Shown here piece after piece: positions 1 to 11,020 of a stretch of 64,000 nt of DNA. Within the stretch, counting starts at the first letter, position 1; each line of letters opens with the position of its first letter. The notes below the pieces were generated by a model. That model did not search any database, was not told where the DNA came from, and saw only the letters and a list, made by a program, of their open reading frames with translations. The stretch is from Phytophthora sp. 'mugwort' (lineage: Eukaryota > Oomycota > Peronosporomycetes > Peronosporales > Peronosporaceae): assembly GCA_033558025.1 (NCBI GenBank), contig JAUCEF010000018.1:3844001-3908000 (forward strand), written 5' to 3'. A program made the position numbers and the translations under genes.

Positions 1-119
1 CCAAACTATGGGTCAAGCAACTTGTTTATTTTCCGCAAGAGTTTCCCTTTTACGGTATTACTAGACAGGAACCTCCCTCGGCAGCTGCACCTCTGGCACA
101 ACGACTTCGCATGTGGTAC

Positions 120-258
120 CTGTAGTAGAAGCGACTTCGCCTGTGGTGGAAGTGACTTCGCCTGCGGTGGAAGCGACTTCGCCTGTGGTGGAAGTGACTT
201 CGCCTGCGGTGGAAGAGACTTCGCCTGTGGTGGAATTGACTTCGCCTGTTGTGGAAAC
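120..258. repeat. 21-bp minisatellite (about 6 units)
   Basis: A GACTTCGCCTGTGGTGGAAG-type unit of 21 bp repeats about six times with small changes (CTGTGG/CTGCGG alternate, giving a 42-bp higher-order period). Because the unit is a multiple of three, frames stay open across it on both strands; on the minus strand they read as repeats such as PPQAKSL or STTGEV. No start, domain or flanking coding signal distinguishes one frame, so I do not call a gene here. The window begins inside this low-complexity zone. Confidence 0.85.
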
Positions 259-299
259 AACTTTGTGTGATGATCCAATCTTCTAGATTAATGCTGAAG

Positions 300-789
300 T
301 AAAACAAGGTGGGAGGTCGAAAAAAAGCGAGGACAATCGGCATTTTATTCGAAATTCCCAATATCGATATTGCGAATGAATTGCGAGCGCTTCAGTCTCG
401 GTGAAAATCGCACACTCGATGATTAGAAATATTGGTTTTGCCCAAAAGCAAGCCATCCCCCAAGAACGCTCTTGAGATCATCAGAAAATTCCCTATACAC
501 CGATTTGCCACGGCGTATCCGTATGGCTCCGTTGGATCTAAGCCTGTATCGTCCGTTGCGTAATGTCGAGTGATTTTCCCGAAGCACGTTGCCTTAGTGT
601 GCACGGGCGAGCTGTCCGAGTTTTCATCTGATTGTTGTACCACCAGGGAAATAAGTGGCGCACGTGAAATTCTCTGTGCGAGCATGCACAGTGTTGGTGA
701 ATTTCTATCGGACGATATTAATACGATGCTTCGTATCTACGCGGGAAAATAGACCTTTGTAAAACAAATCCGCACCTATTGTTAGATAG
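300..789. other. No recognisable gene
   Basis: Between the minisatellite and the Ulp1-like remnant only short frames without recognisable motifs are present. It may be flanking sequence or the 5' part of the same decayed element. Confidence 0.5.
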
Positions 790-1742
790 ATGAATGCAAC
801 ACTAATTATAGTGACCCGCGACTCTGAAGGAGAGCGGGTGATGCAAACCCTGCAAGATGTCGTGCGCATCATGGACCCAAGGAGAAAAGATGTGCTATAT
901 GGAACATCCTGCCAGATGCAAGAGCTTTATGGGTTTCGAAAAAACGAGTGGCTGAATGATGCTTGTATCGTCGTAACGCAGCAAAATGGGTACATGAACT
1001 TGGCTCAAGCATTCATTACATATCCCCTGTTATGATGCGTTTGGCCAAAAATGTTTGAATTCAAGAGATTTGGAACCAAAATGCTTTCCGACCCTGGAGT
1101 GATAAGGCGGTAGCGGTTACGAATTGCAAAAGATAGCCACTGGTGTGTGATCGCATTCGACTTAAAGCAACGCAAAACAAATGTTATACTATCCCATGCA
1201 AATGCGATCTGTTTACACGTTTCTCGAGACAATGTGCAGAGAAACCTTTGCACCTTCACTGCGAGGTGTTTTCGTCAATCTGCAAGTGGAAAACTGCGAC
1301 AAGTTCAAGCAAAATGACGACTTCAATTGCGGTATTTTGCCTTGGAATTTGTGCGTAAGTTTTTCACCGGGACGGAACCAGAAATGCTTCTGAAGAAGGC
1401 CCTTAAATTCGGCGTTTCGTGTACTTCTCGGAAACTATTATGGAGTTATGCATTAACGACAGTATTGGGCTACAATGATAATTCCGTATCACGGGAGCTT
1501 AGACACATTCTGACAGTTATGTGTGTAGCTGACTTCGCTTAGAGTAATAATATAACGGAAGTGTTAAAGTTGCCATTATGCACGAGATCTGCAGCTGGTT
1601 AGAGCCATTAATTCGGGTCTTGTTAAGCAGCCACGGGACACTTCTGTAGCTGAAGCGCTGTTTGGTTGTGGTGTCGCACCTAAATTGTTGGAAATGATCA
1701 AAACCTCCATGGCATGCACAGCCCAAAGCTACAAGATTTAAA
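790..1742 (+). pseudogene. Ulp1/SENP-like cysteine protease (C48) remnant
   Basis: Seen: in successive shifted plus frames the pieces of a C48 (SUMO-protease-like) domain occur in the right order. A WLNDACI motif lies near 949-969, a His-Trp pair (SHWCVIAFDL) with His codon at 1138, then a Q-N-D-D-F-N-C-G motif whose Cys codon is 1328-1330, followed by a VRKFF-type helix. In Ulp1 proteases the WLND-x-x-I, HW and Q...CG motifs carry substrate contact, catalytic His and catalytic Cys. At least three frameshifts or stops break the frame, so it is not functional. The downstream piece (about 1327-1742, to the frame ending LLEMIKTSMACTAQSYKI) is unrecognised but reads like continued coding sequence. 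Such proteases are often carried by Mutator- or CACTA-type DNA transposons, so a transposon origin is likely but not shown. Confidence 0.6.
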
Positions 1743-1744
1743 TT

Positions 1745-2640
1745 ATCTTTATCTTGCAATTTGCTATTGTAGTCTTTTAGAAAACAGCCTAATCCTATCC
1801 TGGTTTGGTATGTGATTAACGTGGACTACAAAATTCACTCGTGGCAGCAGCAACGTTCAACAAAGCTTGAAGTTCACTGCACAAAGCCAATCATTTCATC
1901 GTTTAGTGCGATTGCGAATGGCTGACCCTGGCAAAGAGGGCCAGGTCGGAAACGTAAGCTGTACGCCAGAACCGCGTATTCTTACGCGGACAAGTTGCGC
2001 GCGGTAGAAACGTTTGATTTTTTGCGATGCCTAGATAAAACTGTTACTGCTATTTTTGGAGAGCACGCAAGTGACTCAGATAAAAAGAAGACGATAGCAC
2101 TTCAAATATATGTTAGGGAACGCGCGCGTAGTAAGGATGCCTGTGCAATAGGAAAAGGTAACGTGCTAAAGTGCAGTATGCTGGGTCTTGGTACTGTGCA
2201 TTCTGCTGAGGCTTAAGAGCCCATATTGTTGTGGATAAACTCCTCTCGACAAGACGATATTCCTGTATTGTCAGGAACCCAAAAATGTAACGGGTTGCAT
2301 GAAGAGTGCCTGTGATATGCTAAATATTGAGAAGATTAGTACTACTACTACCAAGGACAGCAAGATGCGTGCGTACTACCAGTACCCAGTGCGTACTACC
2401 AGCACCCAGTGCCTGACACCAGTGCCAGTGGCCAGGATACTGGCAGTGACCAGGTGAACATATCCTATTTGACTATCGTGCGCATGTCGGTGTTACCACG
2501 CACCTGTGTGCGTGGCGCAGTGGCAATACCAAGGACTGTGTGCTGGAGGACATTGCTGGCTGAGAGCGTCATGATGGTGCAGCGCACGACGAGCGCAATG
2601 TAAGTAAGCTCATCTTTATTATAGCCTATACAAAGACACT
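1745..2640. other. No recognisable gene; short direct repeats at 2365-2450
   Basis: A plus frame at 1995-2216 and another at 2409-2603 have no motif I recognise. Around 2365-2450 an imperfect GTGCGTACTACCAG(T/C)ACCCA unit repeats twice and grades into ACCAGTGCCAGTG repeats. Confidence 0.45.
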
Positions 2641-2721
2641 TGCGGTGCGGTGGAATCTGGAGCTCGGCAGATCTCATCTCTCTCTCTCAATCACTCCGCT
2701 TTTGCAGCTCAGCGAGCACTG

Positions 2722-2722
<1 letters not shown>

Positions 2723-2782
<60 letters not shown>
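2723..2782. repeat. (GA)n microsatellite
   Basis: About 29 GA dinucleotides in a row, ending in a run of G. It creates artificial Arg-Glu repeat frames on the plus strand and Leu-Ser repeats on the minus strand, which should not be taken as protein. Confidence 0.97.
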
Positions 2783-2787
<5 letters not shown>

Positions 2788-2789
2788 AG

Positions 2790-3980
2790 CCTCCACCACA
2801 GACTACGCGGTCCTGTCGCAGCTTCTGCCGGGCACTCACGTGTTCGTTACTTCCTTTAATTGCCCTGCAATACTGCCTTCTAAATGTGCACATACTAATG
2901 AAGATACACTTACGTAGCGGTGGACAGTTGGAGAGCACCCCAGTGACGCACCCTGCGTCATTACAGTGCCAAGGCACGCTTCAGAGTGGTGTGCCCAAGC
3001 ACCAATAATGATGTAGCCAACATCACTTAAGACGTCACTGCAATGACGTCACGGATGGGTACCGCACATACGATACAAGGTCCTCATAGCCACCCAATAC
3101 GATAACATCTAGGATACTTTATCCAGTTAGTATGTATACGCATTAAGAGCATCTGTGCTAAACGTAAAAGTAAAGTACTCACATGTATGTGTACAACGAG
3201 CCGCTTTTAAATTTATGCAGAGACATACTGCACCGGCGTGCAAACTTTACACACACTGGGTGATTTCGTACCTGTACCACATTATATTAGCTCATTCCCC
3301 CCGGTGGCACGGCGTTCACGAGCGGCACGGCGGACAGGAGCAGCACGGCGGTCAGGAGCACCGCTCTGGAGCTCTCAGACGTGCTTGACGACGACAGCAC
3401 TGTTGAGGTCGTCGCCGCAGTTGTTCGCTGCCTTTGGAAACGAATCGGCGGGCTCGTCGCGAACCCCGCGCCTTCGTAGTCTTTTTGTTTTTGTGATCGC
3501 GACAGCACACAGCACGTCGTCACTTGCTGAGGCTGTGCTATCCTTACCTTGGCCAGCTTCATGCCTCTATTCGTCTCTGTCTGCCATATGTATCCGTATC
3601 AGTTGCCGTGCCGCTTGCTGGCTGAGAGGTCGAAACGAGCTCCGATGATGGAGGAGCTCGCGGCGGAATCACCATAACGGAATGCGTGGTGAATGGCAGA
3701 GGTGTTGTGAGACGCGAAGCGGATGCTTGTCAATGCGTTTCTATGCATTGCCCAGATCGTAAACTGGGAGCAAACTTGCTCAAAAACAGGTGGCGTGCGA
3801 ATTATGAGTATCTTGCACCAATTTTAGTACGACTGGTGCAGCACCAAAACCTTAAAGTAAACGCAAGTTTGGATAATATTCTGCATAAATGCTACGTAAT
3901 GTTACGTTTAGCGCAACCGATGGAGACGCTCATAGAGCATACTTAAGTAAGGAGATCACCTATAAATATATTCAGTCTTA
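2790..3980. other. No recognisable gene
   Basis: Short frames only. 3300-3360 has a GGCACGGCG(G/T)-type imperfect repeat. A plus frame at 3686-3946 (86 codons) has no recognisable motif; it may be the degraded upstream part of the pogo-like transposase that follows. Confidence 0.4.
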
Positions 3981-4019
3981 TATCTAAAATACAACCAAAT
4001 TTGGTAACAGCCAGGGACT

Positions 4020-5430
4020 TGTGAACTGCCGCTTACTACCCTCTCCGGAAGTCGCAATTCCTGTGCGCACGATGTTGTATGCCCAGTCATTTTTGGAAGT
4101 AGCTGCCGAAGCCGAGATTAGTGCAGACTCGTCTCGTGCATCCTCGTCTTGGGGACGACGATTTTTTCGTCGCCACGGGCTATCGATTCGCACTCGAACC
4201 CGACAAGGTCAGACTACCCCAGATGATGCTGAACATTTTCTATAGTTTCCACAGCGACTGTGCGGCAAACCCTGGTAGAGCGTGGAATATCGAAGCTGTA
4301 TAATGCAGACCAAACTGGTAAGTCTGATATCTAGGTGTGCTATTGCGCTTTGCGATTTACTAACGCTAATGTAGCTGTTTCCTTCGAGTACTTACTTCGT
4401 AGAACAATCGGCGAGCAAAACGCGCCGTAGGGATCAAGCGTGCCAGAAAAGATAAAGAAAGAGCAAATGCTCGTTGCCGATGCAGACGGCGTCAAACTCC
4501 CGCCATTTTTGATCTTCAAGCCGCGGCCGCTGAATAAACGAGATGAGCGCACGGCGAACAACAAGAATCGCAATGGATTCGGCAGGACGTTGTGAAAGCA
4601 GATTGCGACACTTCAATACTCAACCTGCTGCCAATTTTTTGCAATGGACTGGTGGAATGCCGAGTTGTCGATCCAGTTTTTAAGGTTTCACTTCGCTCGG
4701 TGTGGTAATTGTGCAGAGCCAATTTTGTTGCTTTGGGATGCCTTTTGGGGGCACTGGACGGTGGAAGCTTCTCAATATGCGGAACCTATCGATGTGGTGC
4801 TGCTAACAGTGCCACCTCGGTACACATACGTCTACCAGCCAGCCGATATTGCGTGGAACAAACCCTTAAAAGGCCATCTCCGTCGCGCAGCCATCTACGT
4901 CGTGCATGGGTTGCTCAGATGCGAGAGCAGATTGCGGACCACCACTGCCAGAACTGGTGAGACTGGCATTGGCTGAGACGGCGCTGGAGCAACAAGACGA
5001 GGCGGCGCGACAGGCACTAGCCTTGAGCATGCGATCTCTATCCGCAATTCTGAATGTGTCTTCAGCGGTGTGGATACAGTAATTGTCGAGCAGAACTCGG
5101 CCGAGCCATCCGCAAATCTATTAGCCGAAACATGGACACAAAACATTTAGCAGGTGAGACGCGACTCCATCGACAGCAGGCATCTTCGATGTGAAAACGT
5201 ACCGGTTGTGATGGCTCGGCATCCATTGCTTCGGATAACACCGACAAACGTCCGCAGCGCCGGCGAAGATCGCGCAAAAAGACAGGCCTCGGCTTTGACC
5301 TCGCTGCGCCATCCCGATTCGACATCGCTGCGTGGATATCAAGTGCCTGGTCAGGTCGTACTGAAGCGGCAATTACCGGGGCTTCAAACGCATCGGTTTC
5401 CTCCACGACACACGTCAGCAGGCGCAAGTA
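4020..5430 (+). pseudogene. pogo-like (CENP-B/Tigger type) DDE transposase, decayed
   Basis: Seen: ordered pieces of a pogo-superfamily transposase in shifting plus frames. Near 4155-4230 the CENP-B-type DNA-binding end reads RRFFRRHGLSIRTRTRQGQT; near 4300 comes a degraded NADQTG motif (first catalytic Asp), then VADADGVKLPPFLIFKPRP (about 4470-4525), and a longer intact block at 4644-4976 with LLLWDAFWGHW (second Asp) and VYQPADIAWNKPLKG (third acidic position). A C-terminal tail with FDIAAWISSAWSG continues to about 5400. In the family this enzyme cuts and pastes the element by a DDE mechanism. Several stops and frameshifts inactivate it. I see no convincing terminal inverted repeats around it. 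Confidence 0.75.
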
Positions 5431-5439
5431 CCTTTTGAA

Positions 5440-6490
5440 CTGACCTGCAATATAAACGAAGTGCTTCAGGCGTTTAAGAAGATCTCAGTAGCCTCTTCGT
5501 GGTCGCGCCACAGCTGCATCCACTCCGACGATGATATAGCTACCGCAGATGAAAAAAACTGATAGCTCAGACAGCGGCATAGCATGAATTATCAAACAAT
5601 TAGTCTGCATCTACGTATCGACTTGCCTTCCGCTTTTGTTAAAATGATCCTAATGTTATAGCATTATGATGCAATATCGAATATCGAAGTAGAAGGCACG
5701 CAAAAAGCTGATGATATTCATTATCATATGACTTGCGAGACATATATCCAAAACGTCGACGGCACCATGTTAGCGAATATCCGGTACAACAGCGAAATAA
5801 ACAACAGGTAGGTCAGCCCCAGCGCACCTCTGTTTCGCACGACCTGGTGGCACCTCTGCTTCAGTCCTCCGTAGCTGCCTCGATTTCCCGTACGAATTCA
5901 CTTTCTGTGCTGGTAGAGAGAAACACATGCTGCTAGTAATACATAATAAACATAGCAGAGAGTTTGCACAGCGTAGAGATCTTATACTTACCTCGGTATA
6001 TACTGAAATTCAGGTCCTTATACGGCGGTCATGTCGAGCAGTATCTACGCGTCAACAGGGCTGCTTGAGTGGTAATTCAACGAAAATCTTATTGAAACAC
6101 AACCAAGGAGAGATCCGTCGGATGGAGATGCTGGGTGCAAGTGCGTCGATTGTCGACGACGAAGACTCAAGCTGATTATGTGTTCGGTGTAGCATTTCAG
6201 TGGAATTGCTTTCTCAGTCATTATCATGCCTGGTCTATGCGCGCGTATGTTTATAATTGTTCTTAATTGTGTGCAGTACTGAGCACCAGCGATTTGTCGA
6301 CCTTTTGATTCGGCATGTACACTATTTCCTGGACAATTCGAAAGTTTTACCAGAATAGCTACAAAGTGGTATAAACCAGGACACTACGCGAGAATAAAAT
6401 CGATGCATTTTTTCGTGTTTGCAAAATGCATGGGTACACGTTTCGAGAAAGCTAAAAAGCTACACTTTGCGCCTAGCTGCATGTCGTCCC
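5440..6490. other. No recognisable gene
   Basis: Short frames (5733-5936, 5927-6175, both plus) show no recognisable domain. The stretch separates two transposase remnants and is probably decayed transposon or intergenic DNA. Confidence 0.45.
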
Positions 6491-6499
6491 CCGCTCCTA

Positions 6500-7560
6500 T
6501 TCAAAGTAATGGCCAAAACAGTATCTCCCGTAATGCCACACAAGTCGATGGGTATTAACGCGCTTGCTAACCTCCGCTGTTTCCTTCATCAGATGCATTC
6601 GATACTCCGTAAATGTTGCATACTCGCCACGCACCAAACCTTCTAGCTTCTTCTCGACCATGAATCGTCACATATTTGTCTTCAGCGAGTTCCAGCACAC
6701 TTCAGCATCGGACTGTATGGGCCTAAGAGCAGGGCAACGGGCTTGTTCAGGATCGCATCAGCAGCAAGGTACTAGGGTGTCACATTTTCCATCTAGTTGT
6801 GCGCAAGTGCGTTCTCTATCACGATCACCACCGTCGCCGGCCGCAGATCCTCTTACTCCTTCGATCGGAGCGCAGCGGAGAGAAATTCCGCCACGAAGCA
6901 CGCGTTCTCTTGCTTCTTGACAAGGCTTCACGAGTCCGCAGCCACACCAAACCATACCTGCTCGACACGCCTCCTTGGACGTGCAAGTTGCTGCCTTTGG
7001 ACGACGGCACCTGAACTACAGCGCTCTCACTAATCCGAGACCAACCTTCGTTTCTAGCTAAATATAAATTGAAGTTAGTCTCGTCTTGAAAACCCACCAT
7101 GTTTCGTTGCTTGATGTGCTTGTTGAGCTCGTCGACGTAGGCCTTGCGCTTCTCCTGGTTGACGCTTGATTCATCTCACCTTCTCGATGCGCAGGAGCTT
7201 CATCGATTACGGCGTGCCCTGCAGCGCGCGGTGTATGGAAGCTACATTCCCGACGACGCCACGATCTGCGTGGAGACGGCCGCAAAGCTGCTCAAGCATC
7301 ATGCGACAGTCCTCGTCGATCAGCTCCTCGAGCTTGCTCATCACTTCCACCGTGATATTGACGGAAGGGCGTAATCCACCGCGTTGCTTGGGTTCTTGGC
7401 CGGCTGCGAGGACGTCGCGCCATGAAATGAAACAGTTGACGTCGTTTGGCTGCCACCTACCTCCAGGCGCAGACGACGCGATCCTTTGCGTGGACTCTCT
7501 CGAAGAAGATGCTCTCCTTGGAGTGCTGCGATGCGGACGGCATTTCGAAAGTGAATTTAA
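6500..7560 (-). pseudogene. Tc1/IS630-like transposase, decayed copy 1
   Basis: Read on the minus strand this is a relative of the better-kept copy at 26939-27993. Seen in order: an N-terminal part with ITVEVMSKLEELIDE (about 7330-7370), the first catalytic region DETNFNLYLARNEGWSR (about 7040-7090), SKGSNLHVQGGVSS, a degraded second region VIVIENALAHNQ in which the catalytic Asp reads Glu, a LGPYSPML motif whose following acidic residue is lost, and a C-terminal VRGEYATFTEYRMHLMKE. Frames shift at least three times. The family performs cut-and-paste transposition at TA sites. It lies directly beside the copia 3' LTR. Confidence 0.75.
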
Positions 7561-7609
7561 TGCATGAAGAACGGGAGGTTACGTCTGGCGGTTGGTGGGG
7601 AAGGAAGCT

Positions 7610-7915
7610 TGGTATGAATCAGGTCCACAGCAGCTCCCCGGAGCCAGAGAGAGGACAATCAATTAAATGCAAACATTGATTTCCTATTCCTACTTAGCTT
7701 AGCTCTCTTTTCTCATGAAGCACTTGTTCGCTAGATGTTCTTTCGAGACTGAGACGATATACGAAACATGCAGAGAGGCATTAGAGCACCATTTGCTCAA
7801 CAATACTCTGTTCTTGGTTGTTCTTAGGCCCTGTCCCTCTTGTGGGAGACTAAGTCGGTCGTTTCGCTCTGACAGGCTTGATCCTAACTGTCATAAGCGT
7901 AGCCGATTACGAACA
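7610..7915 (-). repeat. Ty1/copia 3' LTR
   Basis: This 306-bp stretch (plus strand starts TGGTATGAATC and ends CGAACA, so TG...CA on the element's own strand) is repeated, with many substitutions, as the split 5' LTR at 23461-23635 plus 26351-26481. Shared blocks include AATACTCTGTTCTTGGTTGT and the CTTGATCCTAAC region. It sits just after the end of the RNase H domain, as expected for a copia element read on the minus strand. The two LTRs differ clearly, so the insertion is old. Confidence 0.85.
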
Positions 7916-8245
7916 CGCCCCCCCCCCTCCGACTACAGTCGGATCTTTCAGCAATTGGTTGGCTTCGATAACTTGTCCGACATGCCAAGTTTTAACCGAT
8001 GTTTCGCCAAGCTGTCTCTTCGAAGTGCTTTGGTGAACATATCAGCAGGGTTTCAATACCAGCTACCCTGTGTATTTTCCACGAGTTTCGTTAGTACTTG
8101 GTCTCGCACACAGTGCCAGCGTAGCTCAATATGACGTGACTTGCGGTTGTATGTTGGAGCTGTCACGAGAGCAATAGCCGCACTATTATCAACCCCATTG
8201 TTAATTCAGTTACAACGCCAACCCGTGGCAGGACTTCATCGAGCA
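7916..8245 (-). pseudogene. copia RNase H, C-terminal segment
   Basis: Read on the minus strand, DNSAAIALVTAPTYNRKSRH, HIELRWHCVRDQV and ADMFTKAL match the copia RNase H end (D-N-x-(S/A)-A-I-A-L, K-H-I-(D/E)-x-R-x-H, A-D-x-x-T-K-x-L). A stop lies before NPADMFTKAL and another upstream. The first half of this domain is at 9025-9590, separated by the pogo-type insert. Confidence 0.8.
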
Positions 8246-8247
8246 TA

Positions 8248-9022
8248 CAGATTTGGACGGAAAGATGTGGCGCGCTAGATTTTTCTAGTGTATGGAGACA
8301 GAAGCGGACTCAAAACAACGATATTTGTAGCCAACCCTAATATTTAACCAATCAGAACTCGGGAAATCAATTATTCCTCGCATAACAAAATGAACTTTGG
8401 CGCCAATAAAACTTCGCTCTACGTCTCAACCGGTTGCGACCACCTTATTAAGTGACGAGGCTTCAATGCTGCAAAGTTAATCACCCGAGCGGTGACCTTG
8501 GTGCCGGGGTTCCAAGGCAGTAGGTTCACCTACTAACGTCCTCCGCCCTATCTGCTCAGTCTATAAGCGGCCAGCCTTACTTCACGCCTTCTTTATGCTA
8601 CCCTCACTAACCGCATCCACACAGCGACGACGCGCTCTACCAAGCGTCGTCGCTGCGTCGGATTCCTTTACCAGTGGTAGGCGCTGCAGCTTCAGCAGAC
8701 GTTTGTGAAGGAGTAGTTGACTACTCTCTCTAACCGCTGTAAGCTCGTAGGCTAGTGTGAGGGCGTGCGACTTCTGCTTAAACGAGCCCATGACCCCCAC
8801 GTCTAGAGGCTGGAACACCGAGGTGGTGTTCTTCTGAAGCTGCACCACCTCCGTACCCCAGGCGCAAACTATTCCTGCACTGCATTTCGTGCACCAAATT
8901 TAAGTGGCGACCGTGTGTTCACAGACCGATGATCTTATTGGTCAGAATAATTGTATGGAGCGGCCGATATAAGCCTCATCTGTCACTGTTTTGTGTCCGT
9001 CACATCTTTCCGTCCAAATCTG
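8248..9022 (-). mobile_element. pogo-type DNA transposon with 22-bp TIRs and TA duplication
   Basis: Ends are perfect inverted repeats: CAGATTTGGACGGAAAGATG then TG at 8248-8269, and its reverse complement at 9001-9022. TA flanks each side (8246-8247 and 9023-9024), the target duplication of Tc1/mariner/pogo elements. Inside, a minus frame (8582-8848) reads NTTSVFQPLDVGVMGSFKQK, the conserved third-motif region of pogo/CENP-B-like transposases. At 775 bp it is an internally deleted, non-autonomous copy. It interrupts the copia RNase H exactly, so copia sequence resumes on both sides. The TIR and residual coding are readable, suggesting it is younger than the copia. Confidence 0.85.
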
Positions 9023-9024
9023 TA

Positions 9025-9640
9025 TTCACAATTCCGCGACCTCCATGGTTGCTTCGCAGGTGGCTACATAGTCGGCTTCGGCAGTAGACTGAGTGGCTAC
9101 CGTCTGTCGTCTGGCTGCCCAGACCACCGCTCCTCCTGCAATGATCATTACATAGCCGGTAAAATTCTTTCTTGCATCAGGGTCGTTTCCCCACTCCGCA
9201 TCACAGTGACCACTGATAGTAATCTGAACTTTCTTTGAATCATCGGTCGAGTACACGATTCCGTTATTTGCTGTCCCGACCAAATATCGTCGGACTCGTT
9301 TCACCGCGTCACAATGTTCATGCTTGGGCTTGTTCACGAAACGACTCACATATCCTGCCGAGAAACCAATTACAGGTCTGGTGCTCGTAGCTAGGCACAT
9401 AAGAGAGACAATTGCTTCGCGGTAGTCGAATGGCGGAGGTTCTTCGTTCTCTCGCACAGCCAGCTTGCGATATTTCGCATTGGTCTCCATTGGAATAGCA
9501 CTGATGTGAGATTTATCGAATCCAAAAATCACTGCAGAATCCCCTTCCAATATTTTCTTGGTGGATTCGAATGCCTTCTTCATTTTGTTTCACTTGAACA
9601 CCAAGAAAACTGTGAAGTGAACTCCATCCTTAAAGCCATG
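9025..9640 (-). pseudogene. copia RNase H and end of reverse transcriptase
   Basis: Minus-strand reading gives GFKDGVHFTVFLGVQVKQ (RT thumb, about 9580-9635), a stop, then LMCLATSTRPVIGFSAGYVS, HCDAVKRVRRYLVGTANNG, HCDAEWGNDPDARKNFTGYV and TQSTAEADYVATCEATMEV, the standard copia RNase H order with D-x-(D/E)-W and S-T-A-E-A-(D/E)-Y motifs. The longest frame spans 9026-9583. Confidence 0.88.
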
Positions 9641-10131
9641 CTTCTCCGATCCGTATAACTATGCAGTAGACATACCCCCGAAAATAGCGTGTGGTCCACA
9701 TATGCGGTATTACTGAACATAATACTGTTCACTCCGGCCAAGCAACAATGCAGTTGCTTCTGATTAGCAAAAACCGAATAGAAGCCAGAAATTCATGGCT
9801 ATCAAAACCACGCGTAAACCGGTTAAAACAACACTGTCGCGACTGAAACTATGCCAGCAGATAGAGCGATCAGAGACGAACATAAACATACGTGTCCGAC
9901 ATGAAACAGAGGAATACTCAATATAATGCGGCGTCAAATGTTGCGACCATTGAAAAGTCGCTTAGTTGGGCTCGTCCTGCAACTGCCAAAACTACCACTA
10001 AGCGGCTCCAAAATTTACTGCAAGAAGGCGCTCACTTGCGCTTTCACATACTGTCAGCAGCTCTTTGATCGACCTATAGATCCGATGCTGCTGCTTGAGT
10101 TTTTACTGCATAGTTATACGGACTCGAGAAG
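9641..10131. mobile_element. Inverted-repeat-bounded insert in the copia RT
   Basis: The ends are imperfect inverted repeats of about 28 bp: CTTCTCCGATCCGTATAACT... at 9641-9668 pairs with 10104-10131, sharing 18 bp TCCGTATAACTATGCAGT-type core exactly. The insert of about 490 bp separates the FYIDDVVVA motif of the copia reverse transcriptase from the continuation GFKDGVHFTVFLG. It has no recognisable coding sequence. I could not define a target duplication, so the superfamily (MITE-like) is unassigned. Confidence 0.6.
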
Positions 10132-10506
10132 TATTTTTCGTCGGTTGCGTAGAAGAAAGAGGCTTGAATTTGTACACCTTTGTGGCCACCACAACGTCGT
10201 CAATATAAAAAAGTGGAAGCGAAGCAAATACTCCATTCTCGGAATACACGTAGAGGCATGGTTATGTCTGCATGAGTTCGAAACCTCTTGACCTCAACCA
10301 TTTATCGACTTCTTCGTACCATTTTGCTCCAGATTGATGCAATTCATAGAGAGCTTGATTCACTCGATAGATCTTTCTGGGTGGACATGGAAAACCTGAC
10401 ACTCCGCGAACGTACTGCTTGATCTTGCAGCCAGCGTTTAAGTATGCAGTATTAATGTCGCCTTGATACTGTACTAGTGCTAGCTGTGCAGCAACAGCTA
10501 TTATAA
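10132..10506 (-). pseudogene. copia reverse transcriptase, central part
   Basis: On the minus strand IIIAVAAQLALVQYQGDINT, AYLNAGCKIKQYVRGVSG, IYRVNQALYELHQSGAKWYE and, after a stop, FYIDDVVVA follow in order. These are the copia RT hallmarks (D-x-x-T-A-(F/Y)-L-N, Y-x-L-x-Q-(S/A)-x-x-x-W, Y-(V/I)-D-D). The N-terminal RT portion resumes at 19617, on the far side of the gypsy and MULE block. Confidence 0.88.
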
Positions 10507-10958
10507 TGCGGTGTGTTCCTGATGGATGGCCCATGACCAGTTGGTGTGGCCACACAATATGGGATGGCCACACCGAACATACGGATCGTATCTAGGAGAG
10601 AGACACACCTCTAAGTACGGATCGCACTTAGATGAGAGACACTGTTAGGTACGAATCGCACATAGGTGAGAGACACCTTTAGGTACGAATCGCACTTATG
10701 AAGGAGACACGGCTTGAGAACCACCCATTTGAGAAACCGGTGACTTAAGGGATGCATTAATTAGGCTGTTTATAGTAAATAGGAACATGGAAGCATGTTA
10801 ATAAAGACTCAGTTGAAATATAACCTAGAAGGAACCCTGTCCCAAGGACTATCGGAAAGCAAGGCTTTCCTCGTGCGATAAGAAGACAGAGACGCAGGGC
10901 GTCTGTCTCGTTTAGAAGCTATGCTTCTTCAGGCCAGGCGCGTGTGACCCGCGTCACA
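10507..10958 (+). repeat. gypsy 5' LTR
   Basis: Begins TGCGGTGTGTTCC and ends GTCACA; the same sequence with substitutions is at 18161-18571. It is about 40 bp longer than the 3' copy because a AGGTACGAATCGCAC-containing unit of about 37 bp is duplicated (about 10645-10680). CAAGGACTATCGG and CGCAGGGCGTCTGTCTCG are identical in both. Confidence 0.92.
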
Positions 10959-11020
10959 CCTAGTAGCACGTGTAGTCAATCCCGCGACCGTCGCGGATTG
11001 CTACAGCAATCAAGTTCGCT

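Noticed and set aside
6..361. Long minus and plus frames with heptapeptide repeats (PPQAKSL, DFACGGS and similar)
   Set aside because: They come from a 21-bp minisatellite; all frames are open because the unit is a multiple of three, and none has a domain or start context.
2365..2450. CRISPR-like short repeats
   Set aside because: Two or three imperfect direct repeats without regular spacers, in a eukaryotic genome.
2640..3008. Arg-Glu and Leu-Ser repeat proteins
   Set aside because: Translations of the (GA)n microsatellite.
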